A stretch of DNA of 64,000 nt from assembly GCF_005233515.1 (NCBI RefSeq), contig NZ_QFZZ01000006.1:365550-429549 (forward strand), written 5' to 3'. The stretch is from Pseudomonas sp. CFBP13508 (GTDB taxonomy: Bacteria > Pseudomonadota > Gammaproteobacteria > Pseudomonadales > Pseudomonadaceae). A model generated the notes under the pieces. It was not told where the DNA came from. It worked only from the letters and a program-made list of their open reading frames with translations, and made no database searches. Below, piece after piece: positions 52,730 through 60,819 of this stretch (position 1 is its first letter; the number at the start of each line of letters is the position of its first letter). Both the position numbers and the translations under genes were made by a program.

Positions 52730-53239
52730 ATGGCTACTCCACAGGAAAACCTGCTCGACTGGCTGCGTGACGCCCATGCCATGGAGCAACAGGCCGAGCA
52801 GATGCTCAAGGCGCAATCCAAGCGTCTGGAACACTACCCGCAGCTCAAGGCGCGCATCGATCAGCACATCGAAGAAACCCTTGGCCAACAGAAACTCATC
52901 GACGAATGTCTGCAACGTCTGGGCGGTGAATCCTCGACGATGAAAGACCTGGGCGGCAAATTGATGGCGTTCGGTCAGGCGGTTGGCGGCTCCTTGATGA
53001 GCGATGAAGTGATCAAGGGCGCCATGGCCGGCTACGTTTTCGAGAACATGGAGGTCGCCAGCTATACCGTGCTGATCGCAGCGGCGAAAGCGGCGGGGGA
53101 CACGCAAACACAGAAGGCCTGCGAACAGATTCTGCCGCAGGAGGTGGCCATGGCTGAATGGCTGCTCAAGCATTTGCCGCAACTGACCGAAGCGTTTCTG
53201 GAACGCTCGGCGGATCCGGACAAGGAAGCCAAGAAGTAA
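52730..53239 (+). CDS. DUF892 (YciE/YciF-type) ferritin-like protein
   Basis: A 169-residue helical protein of the YciE/YciF family, a ferritin-like fold made in stress and stationary phase. NLLDWLRDAHAMEQQAEQML (about 6-25) is the signature start; IDQHIEETLGQQKLIDECL and YVFENMEVASYTVLI carry the metal-site residues. It is 77 bases after the Mn-catalase gene. A role in oxidative or dry stress is inferred. Confidence 0.9.
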   Translation: MATPQENLLDWLRDAHAMEQQAEQMLKAQSKRLEHYPQLKARIDQHIEETLGQQKLIDECLQRLGGESSTMKDLGGKLMAFGQAVGGSLMSDEVIKGAMAGYVFENMEVASYTVLIAAAKAAGDTQTQKACEQILPQEVAMAEWLLKHLPQLTEAFLERSADPDKEAKK

Positions 53240-53251
53240 CCCTGCCCACCA

Positions 53252-53278
53252 GCGTCCGCCTGCCGAGCGGGCGGACGC
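53252..53278. terminator. Hairpin between DUF892 gene and rnz
   Basis: GCGTCCGCC and GGCGGACGC form a perfect nine-pair stem between the two convergent genes; it can serve both strands, although no T run follows. Confidence 0.6.
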
Positions 53279-53288
53279 GGTATCAAAG

Positions 53289-54278
53289 CTACGGCGCGAT
53301 TTCCATCGCTTTGCGCTCGATTGCCACGGGCAGCAAATGCCCAAAGCGGTCGAGGTGATAGCGTTGAAGATCCCGCGCCAGAATCAGTTGGCCGTTATAC
53401 AGCGCCGCCGCTTCACTGCGCACATCTTCGATCGACGGACTCACCGCCGGGTTGGCCTGATAGCGCGCGCTGAAGTGCGTCAGCACCAGATTGCGCACAC
53501 CGGCGGCCTCGGCAAATCCGGCGACAGCGGCGGCGCTACTGTGGCCGTAACTGGCACGAGCGCGGTCGATTGCTGCCTGCACGAATGTCGCTTCATGCAC
53601 CAGCACATCCGCCGATTGCGCCACTTCTGCCAGCAGTGCCGGCCGATCGTTGTCGCCGCAGACGATGATGCGCCGATCAGGTCGCGCGCTCAGCAGATAG
53701 TCGCGAGCGTGCAGCATTCGCCCGTCAACCTCCACATCCTGACCATGGGCCAACTGACCCCAGAGCGGGCCGCGTTCGATGCCCTCGGCATCCAGGCGCC
53801 CCGCGTCCAGACGCGGCTCCGGGTCGGACTCGGTAAACACATAACCATGACACGGCACACGGTGGGACAACTCGACGGTCTGCACCTGAACGTTGAGGTT
53901 GCGCCATTCGGTAAGCGTTTCCACAGCGTGCAGGTTGATCTCGAAGGGCAGATGCGATTGCGTCACCTCCAGGCTCATTCTCAGCCACGGCTGCAGCGCC
54001 GCCGGCAGAATAATGTCCAGCGGCCGCGTGCGTCCGGACATGCCGGTGCTCGCCAGCAGACCCGGCAAGCCCAGGCAGTGATCGGCGTGCACATGAGTGA
54101 TGAAAATCGCCCGCAATTCACTCAGTGACAGCGGCGTGCGCAGCACCTGATGCTGAGTGCCTTCGCCGCAATCGATCAGGTACCAGCCTTTGCCGGCAGA
54201 AGCGATCAATGCCGTTGCGCTGACATTGCGCTGGCGGGTCGGCACGCCGGCAGACGTGCCCAGAAACAACAAATCCAC
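53289..54278 (-). CDS. rnz: Ribonuclease Z
   Basis: MBL-fold endonuclease that trims tRNA 3' ends. The 329-residue protein starts at GTG (54278), after GGGAGAA, with DLLFLGTSAGVPTRQRN, the classical RNase Z N-terminus; an ATG 13 codons up has no such site. The metal motif is THVHADHCLGLPG, and CGDNDRPAL, HEATF and LTHFSARY follow in the right order. Divergent from the LOV kinase gene. Confidence 0.93.
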   Translation of the reverse strand: MDLLFLGTSAGVPTRQRNVSATALIASAGKGWYLIDCGEGTQHQVLRTPLSLSELRAIFITHVHADHCLGLPGLLASTGMSGRTRPLDIILPAALQPWLRMSLEVTQSHLPFEINLHAVETLTEWRNLNVQVQTVELSHRVPCHGYVFTESDPEPRLDAGRLDAEGIERGPLWGQLAHGQDVEVDGRMLHARDYLLSARPDRRIIVCGDNDRPALLAEVAQSADVLVHEATFVQAAIDRARASYGHSSAAAVAGFAEAAGVRNLVLTHFSARYQANPAVSPSIEDVRSEAAALYNGQLILARDLQRYHLDRFGHLLPVAIERKAMEIAP

Positions 54279-54449
54279 GGTGGTTCTCCCTGGCGGACCT
54301 CGGTGAGCTTTCGACAATCAGCGACACGATTCGGATCCGTCGATGTTCTGCGGCAATTCATCGAACGCCCGCGCTATCGGCGTCCGGCCTTGGCACTACG
54401 CTCGCAGATGATGGTCACAGCGAAACGGAGTCACTTAGCGGAGGTCAAC

Positions 54450-56027
54450 TTGCCCAGAAAATCCAGGCCGATCGTCGACCGCGCCGATGCGGCGACCCTT
54501 TCGCAAGAACGCAAAGATGTGTTTTTCGCGGCGGTGCAGGTCAGCCGCATGGCCATGATTGTCACCGATCCTGCGCAGCCCGACGATCCCATCATTTTTG
54601 CCAACAATGCGTTTCTTGAACTCAGCGGCTACGAGCTGGAAGAAGTGCTCGGGCGCAACTGCAGATTTCTGCAAGGCGAGCAGACTGATCGCACCGTGTT
54701 GCAACAGGTCAAGCAAGCGCTCAAACATCAACACGAAACCTGCGTGGAGGTGCTCAACTACCGCAAGGACGGCTCATCGTTCTGGAACGAGCTGTTCATC
54801 GCGCCACTATTCAACGAGCGCGGACAATTGGTGTATTTCTTCGCCTCGCAAATGGACGTCAGCCGCCGACGCGACGCCGAGGACGGTCTGCGCTACAGCG
54901 AGAACATGGAAGCGCTGGGCCAGTTGACCGGTGGCATTGCCCACGATTTCAACAATCTGTTGCAAGTGATGATCGGCTACATCGAGCTGATCCAGCACAC
55001 CGCCAAGCGGCCGAGCATCGATCCGCAGCGCATTGTGGTAGGCGCCGGTCACGCCCGCGCGGCGGCAGAGAAAGCACGCCTGCTGACCCAGCATCTGCTG
55101 GCGTTTTCCCGCCGGCAAAGGCTCGAAGGCCGAGTGATCAATCTCAATGCCATGCTTGAGCGCTCTGCGCTGCCGACGCATGAATCCGCCGATCTGGAGC
55201 CGCGATTCGAACTGGCCGAGGACTTGTGGAATTGCCGGCTCGACCCGGCGCAGGCCGAGATGGCGCTCAATCATCTACTGTCCAATGCCCGTGACGCCCT
55301 GCTGGGGCAACCGCAGCCAGAGATCACCGTGCAGACCCGCAACGTCGTTGTCCCGGACGCGACGGACCCGCACCAGGGCGGACTGGCGGCGGGGCGTTAC
55401 GTCTGCATCGCGATTGCCGATAACGGCGTGGGCATTGCCGCTGACGATCTCGACAAAGTGATGGAACCGTTTTTCACCACCAAGGAGGAGGGCAACGGTG
55501 CCGGCCTCGGTTTGTCGATGGTCTACGGTTTCGTCAAGCAATCCGGCGGTGTGGTCAAAATCGAATCGGCGCCGGGGCTCGGCACCACGGTGCGCCTGTT
55601 CTTCCCGGCGGATGACAGTCAGCTATCGGCACCTGGCTCCGCTGAAACCGCAGAAAGTCTCAAGGGCACGGAGCGCATCCTGATCGTCGAGGATCGCGCC
55701 GAAGTCGCTGAACTGGCGCGCTTCGTACTGTCCGAACAGGGTTACCGGATCACCATCGCTGCAGACGCGAGCGAGGCACTGGCCGCGCTGCGGAGTAGCG
55801 ACTATGAGCTGGTATTCACTGATCTGGTCATGCCCGGAGAGATGAACGGGCTGGCACTGGCGCGGGAAATCAGCCAGCGCTATCCGGCCATGCAGATCCT
55901 GCTGACGACCGGCTACTGCGCGGACGAGTCGACGCCCAATGAGCTGGCTGACAATGAATTCGAGTTGATCGCCAAGCCTTACGCACCGGTGGATCTGCTG
56001 CGCAAGCTGCGCTCGATGCTCGGCTGA
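54450..56027 (+). CDS. LOV blue-light histidine kinase with receiver domain
   Basis: Likely blue-light photoreceptor. The 525-residue protein, if begun at the TTG at 54450 (GGAGGTCAAC just in front), has a flavin-binding LOV domain (about 25-140) with the adduct-forming C71 in GRNCRFLQG, then an HWE/HisKA-like kinase with H165 in GGIAHDFNNL, N- and G-boxes (NHLLSNARDALL and GNGAGLGLSM), and a C-terminal receiver with D458 (FTDLVMPG). An in-frame ATG at 54408/54411 is possible but has no good site. The order is that of Pseudomonas syringae LOV-HK, about 534 residues from memory. Output is unknown. Confidence 0.92.
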   Translation: MPRKSRPIVDRADAATLSQERKDVFFAAVQVSRMAMIVTDPAQPDDPIIFANNAFLELSGYELEEVLGRNCRFLQGEQTDRTVLQQVKQALKHQHETCVEVLNYRKDGSSFWNELFIAPLFNERGQLVYFFASQMDVSRRRDAEDGLRYSENMEALGQLTGGIAHDFNNLLQVMIGYIELIQHTAKRPSIDPQRIVVGAGHARAAAEKARLLTQHLLAFSRRQRLEGRVINLNAMLERSALPTHESADLEPRFELAEDLWNCRLDPAQAEMALNHLLSNARDALLGQPQPEITVQTRNVVVPDATDPHQGGLAAGRYVCIAIADNGVGIAADDLDKVMEPFFTTKEEGNGAGLGLSMVYGFVKQSGGVVKIESAPGLGTTVRLFFPADDSQLSAPGSAETAESLKGTERILIVEDRAEVAELARFVLSEQGYRITIAADASEALAALRSSDYELVFTDLVMPGEMNGLALAREISQRYPAMQILLTTGYCADESTPNELADNEFELIAKPYAPVDLLRKLRSMLG

Positions 56028-56118
56028 AAAAACGAACTGACGGCGCACGTTCGGCGTCCATCCTAAAGACCGCATTGAACAACCAGTGAGGGGCCCGATC
56101 CCTGAGGAGATGTTGGCA

Positions 56119-56349
56119 ATGAGCGATTATCCGATGGACGAAACCGATTCCGATCACCGCAACCGCCAGTTCGGCCAGGCTCTGGGGCTGGATGCTGACG
56201 AGGTGGAGTCGTGGGTCAGTGCAATCGAAGAAGATGGCAGCGGCATGGGCTATGTTGTGCATTTTTCCAGCGAAACGCCGGTGGACGTGCTGGCCAAGGT
56301 GCAAGGGCTGGGCGATGACCTGATGATCAATATCGGGCCGATTGATTGA
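56119..56349 (+). CDS. Small acidic hypothetical protein
   Basis: A 76-residue acidic protein that I do not recognise. MSDYPMDETDSDHRNRQFGQ starts it, nine bases after GAGGAG; an ATG nine bases up lies too close to that site. The rest reads ALGLDADEVESWVSAIEED and MINIGPID. No membrane segment or signal. It is 18 bases before the SDR gene, so probably in one operon with it. Confidence 0.65.
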   Translation: MSDYPMDETDSDHRNRQFGQALGLDADEVESWVSAIEEDGSGMGYVVHFSSETPVDVLAKVQGLGDDLMINIGPID

Positions 56350-56367
56350 CCGCCGGGAGGGCGATCC

Positions 56368-57345
56368 ATGCAGGAGCAACCGTTGGTAGTGATAACCGGC
56401 GCCAGTGCTGGCGTGGGTCGCGCAGTGGCCCACCGGTTTGCCGCTGGCGGCTACCGCATCGGCCTGTTGGCGCGTGATCCGGCGGGACTGGCTGCCACGC
56501 AAGAGGAGCTGCAAGCGTATGGCGTGCAGGTTGAAACCGTCAGCGTCGATGTCGCCGATGCGCTCGCCGTGCAGGAGGCCGCGCAGCAACTGGAAGCCGC
56601 GCTCGGACCGCTGGCAGTCTGGGTCAACGCGGCGATGGTCACAGTGCTTTCGCCGATAGATCAATTGTCTGCCGCCGAGATCGAGCGCGTCACTCAGGTG
56701 ACCTATCTCGGCACGGTTCACGGCACCTTGGCGGCGCTGTCGTTGATGCGTCCGCGCAACAAGGGCCTGATCATCCAGGTCGGCTCGGCATTGGCCTATC
56801 GCGCGATTCCGTTGCAGGCCGCCTATTGCGGGGCGAAGTTCGCTGTACGCGGTTTTACTGATTCATTGCGCTGTGAGTTGCTGCATGAGCGCAGCCATAT
56901 TCGCGTGTGCATGGTGCAGTTGCCGGCGATCAACACGCCGCAGTTCGACTGGGCGCGCAACAAATTGCCCAAGCGTGCGCAACCGGTGCCACCGATCCAT
57001 GACCCCGACGTCGCGGCGCGAGCGATTTTCAGTGTGGTCAGGCACCCGCCTCGTGAGCTTTGGCTCGGTGGATCGACGATCAAAGCGATTATTGGCCAAT
57101 CGGTCATGCCCGGTCTTCTCGACCGTTTGATGGCGCGAAGTGCATGGTCCGGTCAGCAGACCAATGAGCCTGAGGACAACGAGCACCCGGACAACCTGTT
57201 CGAAGCGCAGCCGGATCGGCATCAGACCCGTGGCCGCTTTATCGGCCGCTCAAAGGACGCGGCGCTGGCCTTGACTTCGACTCAAGTGCTGGCGGTATCG
57301 GCAGTGATTGCCGTGCTGTTGGGCGTAGCTCTATTACAGCTTTGA
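56368..57345 (+). CDS. Short-chain dehydrogenase with C-terminal membrane helix
   Basis: NAD(P)-dependent SDR enzyme of unknown substrate. The 325-residue protein has the cofactor motif TGASAGVGRAV (10-20) and the active YCGAK (about 152-156). It is longer than classical SDRs (about 250) and ends in a hydrophobic helix (about 306-325: VLAVSAVIAVLLGVALLQL), so it is probably held to the membrane by its tail. Follows a small acidic protein. Confidence 0.85.
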   Translation: MQEQPLVVITGASAGVGRAVAHRFAAGGYRIGLLARDPAGLAATQEELQAYGVQVETVSVDVADALAVQEAAQQLEAALGPLAVWVNAAMVTVLSPIDQLSAAEIERVTQVTYLGTVHGTLAALSLMRPRNKGLIIQVGSALAYRAIPLQAAYCGAKFAVRGFTDSLRCELLHERSHIRVCMVQLPAINTPQFDWARNKLPKRAQPVPPIHDPDVAARAIFSVVRHPPRELWLGGSTIKAIIGQSVMPGLLDRLMARSAWSGQQTNEPEDNEHPDNLFEAQPDRHQTRGRFIGRSKDAALALTSTQVLAVSAVIAVLLGVALLQL

Positions 57346-57360
57346 TTGTTCCCCGCTTGG

Positions 57361-57882
57361 TCAGGGGTTGACGGATTTCAGTGCGCCAGCGGAGGGCTTG
57401 AGTTTTTCCTGCAGGTCGCGGGCAGTTTTTGCCTGTTTCTCGATGCTCGGCAACGCGGATTGGGCGAACGCCTTGAGCTGCGGATTGTGCGATGACATGG
57501 CTTCTTTCTTGAACAGCATCAGCTTTTGCTCAAGGGTTTCGGCCTGGCTGTCGATGTAGATGCGGTCGAAGGCGTCATCCCTTGATTCAAGGCGTAGCTG
57601 CTTGGCTTTGGATGCCACGGAGGGTTCGGCGGGAACCACCATATGTTGGCTTTGCCCCAGCTGCCTGATTTGTTTATCGAAGTGCTCATGGTCGGCGATC
57701 ATTTGTCTGGCGAACGCTTTGACTTCGGGCAAGCTTGCCTTTTCCAAGGCGATGCGCGAACTGTTGTGCTGGAACAGGCTTTGCTGTGCCGCCTCTTCGA
57801 TGAAGGCGTCGATGGTGTCTGCATGGCTTGGCTGGACGCTCAAAGCCAGGACCGCAAGGCATATCGCGGCGAGTGATTTCAT
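57361..57882 (-). CDS. DUF4142-type periplasmic protein
   Basis: A 173-residue secreted protein, with a signal peptide (MKSLAAICLAVLALSVQPSHA) and a mainly helical ferritin-like DUF4142 domain (IDAFIEEAAQQSLFQHNSS, KAFARQMIADHEHFDKQ). The start MKSLAA is chosen because an upstream Met would spoil the signal. Function unknown; such proteins often sit among stress genes as here. Confidence 0.82.
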   Translation of the reverse strand: MKSLAAICLAVLALSVQPSHADTIDAFIEEAAQQSLFQHNSSRIALEKASLPEVKAFARQMIADHEHFDKQIRQLGQSQHMVVPAEPSVASKAKQLRLESRDDAFDRIYIDSQAETLEQKLMLFKKEAMSSHNPQLKAFAQSALPSIEKQAKTARDLQEKLKPSAGALKSVNP

Positions 57883-57931
57883 GGAGCGTAATCTCCGCAG
57901 CATCAATGGATGGTGGCGGCCCGGGATCGGC

Positions 57932-58156
57932 TCATGGCTGCTGATAGTGGCCGGGGACGTTGTCGCCTTCGTCGGGCCTGATGCGTTTCTGCACCTGGAC
58001 GTCGCTCAGTGAAGCGGCCTTCAATTCGGGAAAAGCGGTCTTGACCAGCGTTTCAGCGAGACCCGGATCAAGGGTGTCGCCATCGTGGATCAGCGTGCGG
58101 CTTTGCGGCTGGTTGTCGACGATGAAACTGATGAGGTAGCGGTGCTCATGGGACAT
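57932..58156 (-). CDS. Small hypothetical protein
   Basis: A 74-residue soluble protein that I cannot assign. It starts MSHEHRYLISFIVDNQ, with AAGGA about 9 bases upstream. LIHDGDTLDPGLAETLV and VQVQKRIRPDEG are not part of a family I know. It lies 49 bases before the DUF4142 gene in the same direction. Confidence 0.6.
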   Translation of the reverse strand: MSHEHRYLISFIVDNQPQSRTLIHDGDTLDPGLAETLVKTAFPELKAASLSDVQVQKRIRPDEGDNVPGHYQQP

Positions 58157-58289
58157 GGCTGAAATCCTTGGGTGCATGGCAGCAAAAATTGCAGTACATG
58201 CACCTTTGATGAACACCGCTGGCAAGCATTCAAATAAACGCCTTGAAGGGCGACAAACGGTGCCGGTTTGCAGATGAACCGAACGTCGC

Positions 58290-58481
58290 TCAAATTTCCT
58301 TGATTGGCGTCTCGTCCTGTACGGCTTTGATCAGGTTGATCACGTGCAGGCAATCAGCCTTGTTCACATACGATTCGCCACTGGCGACTGTCTCGTGGTT
58401 TCGCGCGCGCAGACGCCAGCGCCACTGGCCTTTGCCTGTGCTTGGGGTGCCTCGGGTTTGTCGGTAGATTTCGAAATACAT
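58290..58481 (-). CDS. DUF1508 (YegP-like) small protein
   Basis: A 63-residue protein with one copy of the DUF1508 repeat: MYFEIYRQT, GQWRWRLRARNHETVASGES and the Y-N/K-A-D-C region. E. coli YegP has two such repeats; here only one. Start MYFEIY at 58481, where the family begins; the longer upstream frame lacks support. Function unknown. Confidence 0.78.
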   Translation of the reverse strand: MYFEIYRQTRGTPSTGKGQWRWRLRARNHETVASGESYVNKADCLHVINLIKAVQDETPIKEI

Positions 58482-58756
58482 GGGGTTCGCTCCCTGCGAT
58501 AGAAAGGTGCGCCAACCAGTGTGGCGCATCGACGCAAGCCTAGCGCAGCGGGTTTTTTTGGCTATCGGGGATTTGTTTCCAATCGTTCGCGGATGTTTCT
58601 CAAAGACGCTGGCCAGAGCGCCGCGACTGCCCGGCGAATTGGCCGATATGACGCCGTGTCATGCTTGCACGTGCGTGCCTGCTACTGCTTAATACGGGAC
58701 GGCTCATGGCCTCGAAATACTTTCGATGACCGACAAACTATAAAAAGAGCACTCCT

Positions 58757-59722
58757 TTGACTGAGCACGGAACGCAACAGGCCGGGCAAGTGACGTTGTC
58801 GCTGGTGATCCCCGTTTTCAATGAGGCCGACAGCCTCGACAGCTTTCTTTCGCGCATCGACGATGTCTTTCAGGCGCAGGCGCTGATCGATCTTGAACTG
58901 GTCTTCATCAACGATGGCAGCACCGACACCACCCTTGAGCGCTTGCTTGAACGGCAACGGCAGGATTCGCGTCTGCGCATCGTTGATCTGAGTCGCAACT
59001 TCGGCAAGGAAGCGGCGTTGTCGGCCGGTCTGCAAATGGCCACCGGGCAGATCGTAGTGCCGATCGACGCCGATCTGCAGGACCCGCCGGAAGTCATCTT
59101 GCAGATGATCGAGCGCTGGCGCGAAGGTTACGAAGTGGTGCTGGGGCATCGCGTCAGCCGCCGCAGCGACACTTGGGCCAAATCGACCTCGGCCCACTGG
59201 TTCTATCGCCTGCACAACCGCATCGCCGAACAGCCGTTACCGGAAAATGTCGGCGACTTCCGCTTGATGGACCGCTGCGTGGTCGATGCCTTGCTGACCC
59301 TGCCCGAGTCGCGCCGCTTCATGAAAGGTCTGTTCGCCTGGGTAGGTTTCCGCACCACGCATGTCGACTACGAGCGCCCCGAGCGCGTGGCCGGACAGAG
59401 CAAGTTCAATGGCTGGCGCCTGTGGAATTTCGCTCTGGAGGGCATCACCAGTTTCAGCACCGAACCGCTGCGGGTCTGGACTTACCTGGGAGCGACGGTT
59501 TCGCTGGTGTCGTTTGCCTTCGCGATGTTCATTGTCTTGCGCACGCTGATCCACGGTATCGATCTGCCCGGTTATGCGTCTTTAATGGTCGCGGTCACGT
59601 TTCTCGGCGGTCTGCAATTGATCGGCATCGGCGTACTTGGCGAATACCTCGGCCGCACTTATATCGAATCCAAACGCCGGCCGGTTTTTCTGGTGCGTCG
59701 CGTCTACGACCCCAAGGACTGA
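58757..59722 (+). CDS. GtrB/ArnC-type glycosyltransferase 2
   Basis: Membrane-bound transferase that moves a sugar from a nucleotide to undecaprenyl phosphate. The 321-residue protein, begun at TTG (58757), has a GT2 domain (SLVIPVFNEADSLDS, FINDGSTD, PIDADLQDP with the DxD-type metal site) and two helices near the C-terminus (about 240-265 and 272-300). No in-frame ATG is close upstream, so the TTG is used; the ribosome site is weak. First in the gtr-like run, 3 bases before the methyltransferase gene. Confidence 0.9.
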   Translation: MTEHGTQQAGQVTLSLVIPVFNEADSLDSFLSRIDDVFQAQALIDLELVFINDGSTDTTLERLLERQRQDSRLRIVDLSRNFGKEAALSAGLQMATGQIVVPIDADLQDPPEVILQMIERWREGYEVVLGHRVSRRSDTWAKSTSAHWFYRLHNRIAEQPLPENVGDFRLMDRCVVDALLTLPESRRFMKGLFAWVGFRTTHVDYERPERVAGQSKFNGWRLWNFALEGITSFSTEPLRVWTYLGATVSLVSFAFAMFIVLRTLIHGIDLPGYASLMVAVTFLGGLQLIGIGVLGEYLGRTYIESKRRPVFLVRRVYDPKD

Positions 59723-59725
59723 CAG

Positions 59726-60436
59726 ATGGATCTCAAGGAAACCGACATCCTCGGCGACAGCATCGATGAGCATTGGTATTACTGCTCGAAAGCGGCGGCG
59801 ACCCGGCAATTGCTGGGTGACATGCCGATCCGACGAATACTCGATGTCGGTGCCGGCTCGGGGTTTTTCTCGCATCATCTGCTCACCCACACCGACGCGC
59901 ATGAGGCGTGGTGCGTCGACATCAGTTACCCCGCCGATTCAAGCGCCACCACCGCGGGCAAACCGGTGCATTACCGACGTAACATCGACAGCATTGATGC
60001 CGATCTGGTGTTACTGATGGATGTGCTCGAGCATGTCGACGACGACCTCGGCCTGCTCAAAAGCTATGTCGATAAAGTGCCTTCGGGCAGTCGTTTTCTG
60101 CTGACGGTGCCGGCGTTTCAGTTTCTCTGGAGCGGTCACGACGATTTCCTCGAGCACAAGCGCCGCTACACCCTCGCGCAATTCGAAACCCTGGCGGGCG
60201 ATGCCGGTTTGACCGTGCAGCGCGGCGCCTACTATTTCGGTGCGGTGTTTCCTATCGCCGCTGCGTTGCGCCTGATGCCTCAAGGTTCGCAAACCGCAGA
60301 GCCGCAGTCGCAACTCAAGCGTCATCACCCGTGGGTAAACAGTGTGCTCAAGACCCTGTGCCGCCTTGAGCTGCCGTTGATGAGGAAAAACCGGCTGGCC
60401 GGTTTGAGCGTTTTCGTGCTGGCGCAGAAACCGTGA
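59726..60436 (+). CDS. Class I SAM methyltransferase
   Basis: A 236-residue methyltransferase with motif I LDVGAGSGFFS (about 36-46) and a following acidic residue in VDISYPAD; LLMDVLEHVDDDLGLL is typical of the Methyltransf_11/23 type. The substrate is unknown. It sits between gtrB and gtrA genes, an uncommon place, and overlaps the next gene by four bases, so it may act on the lipid-linked sugar. Confidence 0.85.
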   Translation: MDLKETDILGDSIDEHWYYCSKAAATRQLLGDMPIRRILDVGAGSGFFSHHLLTHTDAHEAWCVDISYPADSSATTAGKPVHYRRNIDSIDADLVLLMDVLEHVDDDLGLLKSYVDKVPSGSRFLLTVPAFQFLWSGHDDFLEHKRRYTLAQFETLAGDAGLTVQRGAYYFGAVFPIAAALRLMPQGSQTAEPQSQLKRHHPWVNSVLKTLCRLELPLMRKNRLAGLSVFVLAQKP

Positions 60437-60819
60437 TCGCCGGCGACAAATCTGCGCTTGTCCGGCGCGGTCTGCGCTTTGCCGTAACCGGGCTGTTCGT
60501 CACCGCGTTGCATGCGCTGGTGGCTGTGCTGTTCATCCGCTTCATCGCGCCCGAACCGCCGCTGGCCAATGGTTTCGCCTTTGCCGTGGCGACTGTGGTT
60601 TCTTATTTGATCAATACCGCCTGGAGCTTCTCCGCGCGTCTGCATGGGCGCACGTTGCTGCGCTTTCTGACGGTGTCGGCGGGTGGTTTTCTGCTGGCGA
60701 TGCTGGTGGCCTGGGCTGCGCAGATGGCCGGGTTGAATTATCTGTTTGGCATCGGCGCAGTGGCCCTGACGATTCCGGCGTTCACTTTCGTTTTGCATAA
60801 TTTCTGGACGTATCGATGA
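60433..60819 (+). CDS. GtrA-family flippase
   Basis: Small four-helix membrane protein (128 residues), GtrA family, thought to flip lipid-linked sugars. It starts at GTG in a GTGA overlap with the methyltransferase stop. RRGLRFAVTGLFVTALHAL, ANGFAFAVATVVSYLINTAWSF (approximate) and FVLHNFWTYR are the family marks. It overlaps the next gene by ATGA. Confidence 0.88.
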   Translation: MIAGDKSALVRRGLRFAVTGLFVTALHALVAVLFIRFIAPEPPLANGFAFAVATVVSYLINTAWSFSARLHGRTLLRFLTVSAGGFLLAMLVAWAAQMAGLNYLFGIGAVALTIPAFTFVLHNFWTYR

